Positions 62,939 through 64,000 of a DNA stretch of 64,000 nt are shown here, piece after piece. Position numbers and translations under genes: made by a program. This DNA comes from Aedes albopictus (Eukaryota > Arthropoda > Insecta > Diptera > Culicidae): assembly GCF_035046485.1 (NCBI RefSeq), contig NC_085138.1, positions 94,095,766 to 94,159,765 on the forward strand, given 5' to 3'. The notes beneath the pieces were generated by a model, which was not told the DNA's origin, ran no database searches, and saw only the letters and a list, made by a program, of their open reading frames with translations. The first letter of the stretch is position 1. Each line of letters starts with the position of its first letter.

Positions 62939-63635
62939 ATGGACGTAATCGGTGAAGTACTAGATTGAAAGTAGTGAGTTGGATTTTCGTATGGTGAGAT
63001 GATCAATTCTCCATTTCTGCAATAAAATGGTGCAAACAGCGTTGATATTATGATTTCTTCAATAATTTGATGTTTGGGTAACTGTGTTGTTGATGTTACA
63101 AGAAATAAATAATACAACATTACAGTTACCCAAACTCAAACAGCATCAAATAGGACGCAATCAGTGAAGTACTAGATTGAAAGTAGTGAGCTGGATTGTT
63201 GTATGGTGAGATGATCAATTCTTCATTTCTACAATGAAATGGTGTAAACAGCGTGGGTTATATGATTTCTTTACTAATTTGATGCTGTTTGAGTAAAAGT
63301 TTGGATAAATGTGTTGTTGAAGTTGCAAGAAAAAATAATACAACAGCACAGTTATCCAAACTTTTGCTCAAACAGCATCAAATTAGCCAATAAATCATAT
63401 AACCCACGCTGTTTGCACCATTTCATTGTTTAAATGGAGAATTGATCATCTCACCATACAAAAATCCAGCTCACTACTTTTAATCTAGTACTTCACTGAT
63501 TGCGTCCTATTCAAGAAATCATAATACCCACGCTGTTTGTATCATTTTATTGCGGAAATGGCGAAATTATCTTCTCACCATACAATAATGCAGCTCACTA
63601 CTCTCAATCTAGTACTTCACTGATTGCGTCCATTG
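62939..63635. mobile_element. Inverted-repeat element with a copy of itself inside
   Basis: The outer ends ATGGACGTAATCGGTGAAGT and ACTTCACTGATTGCGTCCAT enclose inner ends AGGACGCAATCAGTGAAGTA (63152) and its complement (about 63511). A further inner palindrome is built on TTTGATGCTGTTTGAG. Non-coding. Confidence 0.75.
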
Positions 63636-63802
63636 TTGTTGGGTTTTCTTGAGGTTTATCGTGATGAGCCTTTTGGACTGGATCATATGGGGAAGTGCAT
63701 TTTTTTTTTTTTTAATCCGTGTCGGGTATTTCCATCACTGCGACCAGTTTTTTGATCTATTGTGACATATGCCCCTGATAAGTTTTATTATAGCTATGTA
63801 TA

Positions 63803-64000
63803 TCAAGATGACGTACCACTATTGTGAGTGATCGCCATCGTTTGATTAATAGCATTAACCCAGCACGGTTCGACATTTCGAATGAACTGCACTACCGTAC
63901 TGGGTGTTGTTCTCCAAATGTCAGAGGGTTCTAACAGCCCTTTGACGAAGAACTTACGTCTTGTTGTAAAGAGTGCCGGACAGTGGCACAGTAGATGTTC
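63803..64000 (-). pseudogene. R1-like LINE ORF2 carboxyl terminus (partial)
   Basis: Minus strand is open from the window edge: EHLLCHCPALFTTRRKFFVK, LLEPSDIWRTTPSTVVQFIR, then stop at 63805-63803. Cys/His arrangement is as in the C-terminal finger of R1/I-type LINEs. Starts beyond the window, so it may be intact. Confidence 0.72.

Noticed and set aside
1..64000. CRISPR arrays, operons, riboswitches, phage or plasmid functions
   Set aside because: The window is a eukaryotic chromosome with introns and TEs; the regular repeats are MITEs and minisatellites.

Overview
The window looks like mosquito chromosomal DNA, most likely Aedes (inferred from introns of 5-12 kb, a DD37E mariner, RTE- and R1-like LINEs and very dense MITEs). 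It carries three conserved nuclear protein genes; almost everything else is transposable element (TE) sequence. No prokaryotic, viral or CRISPR feature was seen.

Genes: (1) cic (capicua, HMG-box repressor), + strand, enters from the left edge and stops at 23433. At least nine coding exons are visible, carrying the HMG box, several CIC-conserved motifs and the C-terminal C1 domain. (2) mor (Moira, the SMARCC1/2 subunit of SWI/SNF), - strand, complete, 47601 down to 37930 in eight exons (1173 residues) with SWIRM, SANT and coiled-coil regions. (3) A + strand gene starting at 48762 and leaving at the right edge. It encodes a long disordered protein with SUMO-interacting motifs and an Arkadia/RNF111-like central region; a RING domain, if present, lies past the window. 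cic and mor are convergent and about 14.5 kb apart. mor and gene 3 are divergent with 1.16 kb between start codons.

TEs: the 12-kb cic intron holds a 2.5-kb GGAAT-type minisatellite with three 189-bp MITEs, a 4.2-kb hAT-like element with a dead ITmD37E-type mariner inside it, a copia remnant and large foldbacks. The cic-mor interval holds an RTE-like LINE split by a 3.8-kb element that itself contains a hAT element, hairpins and a retroposed sequence. The large mor intron holds an antisense RTE-like LINE split by a MITE that contains another MITE. The first intron of gene 3 holds a LINE inside a LINE and an R1-like LINE split by four different DNA elements, one of which carries a tRNA-like unit. 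Many insertions can be read precisely because target-site duplications (TSDs), and sometimes the empty site, are visible.

No unknown multigene system was found. The points most worth following up are the tRNA-bearing foldback, the nested-MITE stratigraphy, the triple MITE in the minisatellite, and two likely alternative forms of the cic C-terminus. Splice sites were assigned by eye from GT/AG signals plus reading-phase agreement.
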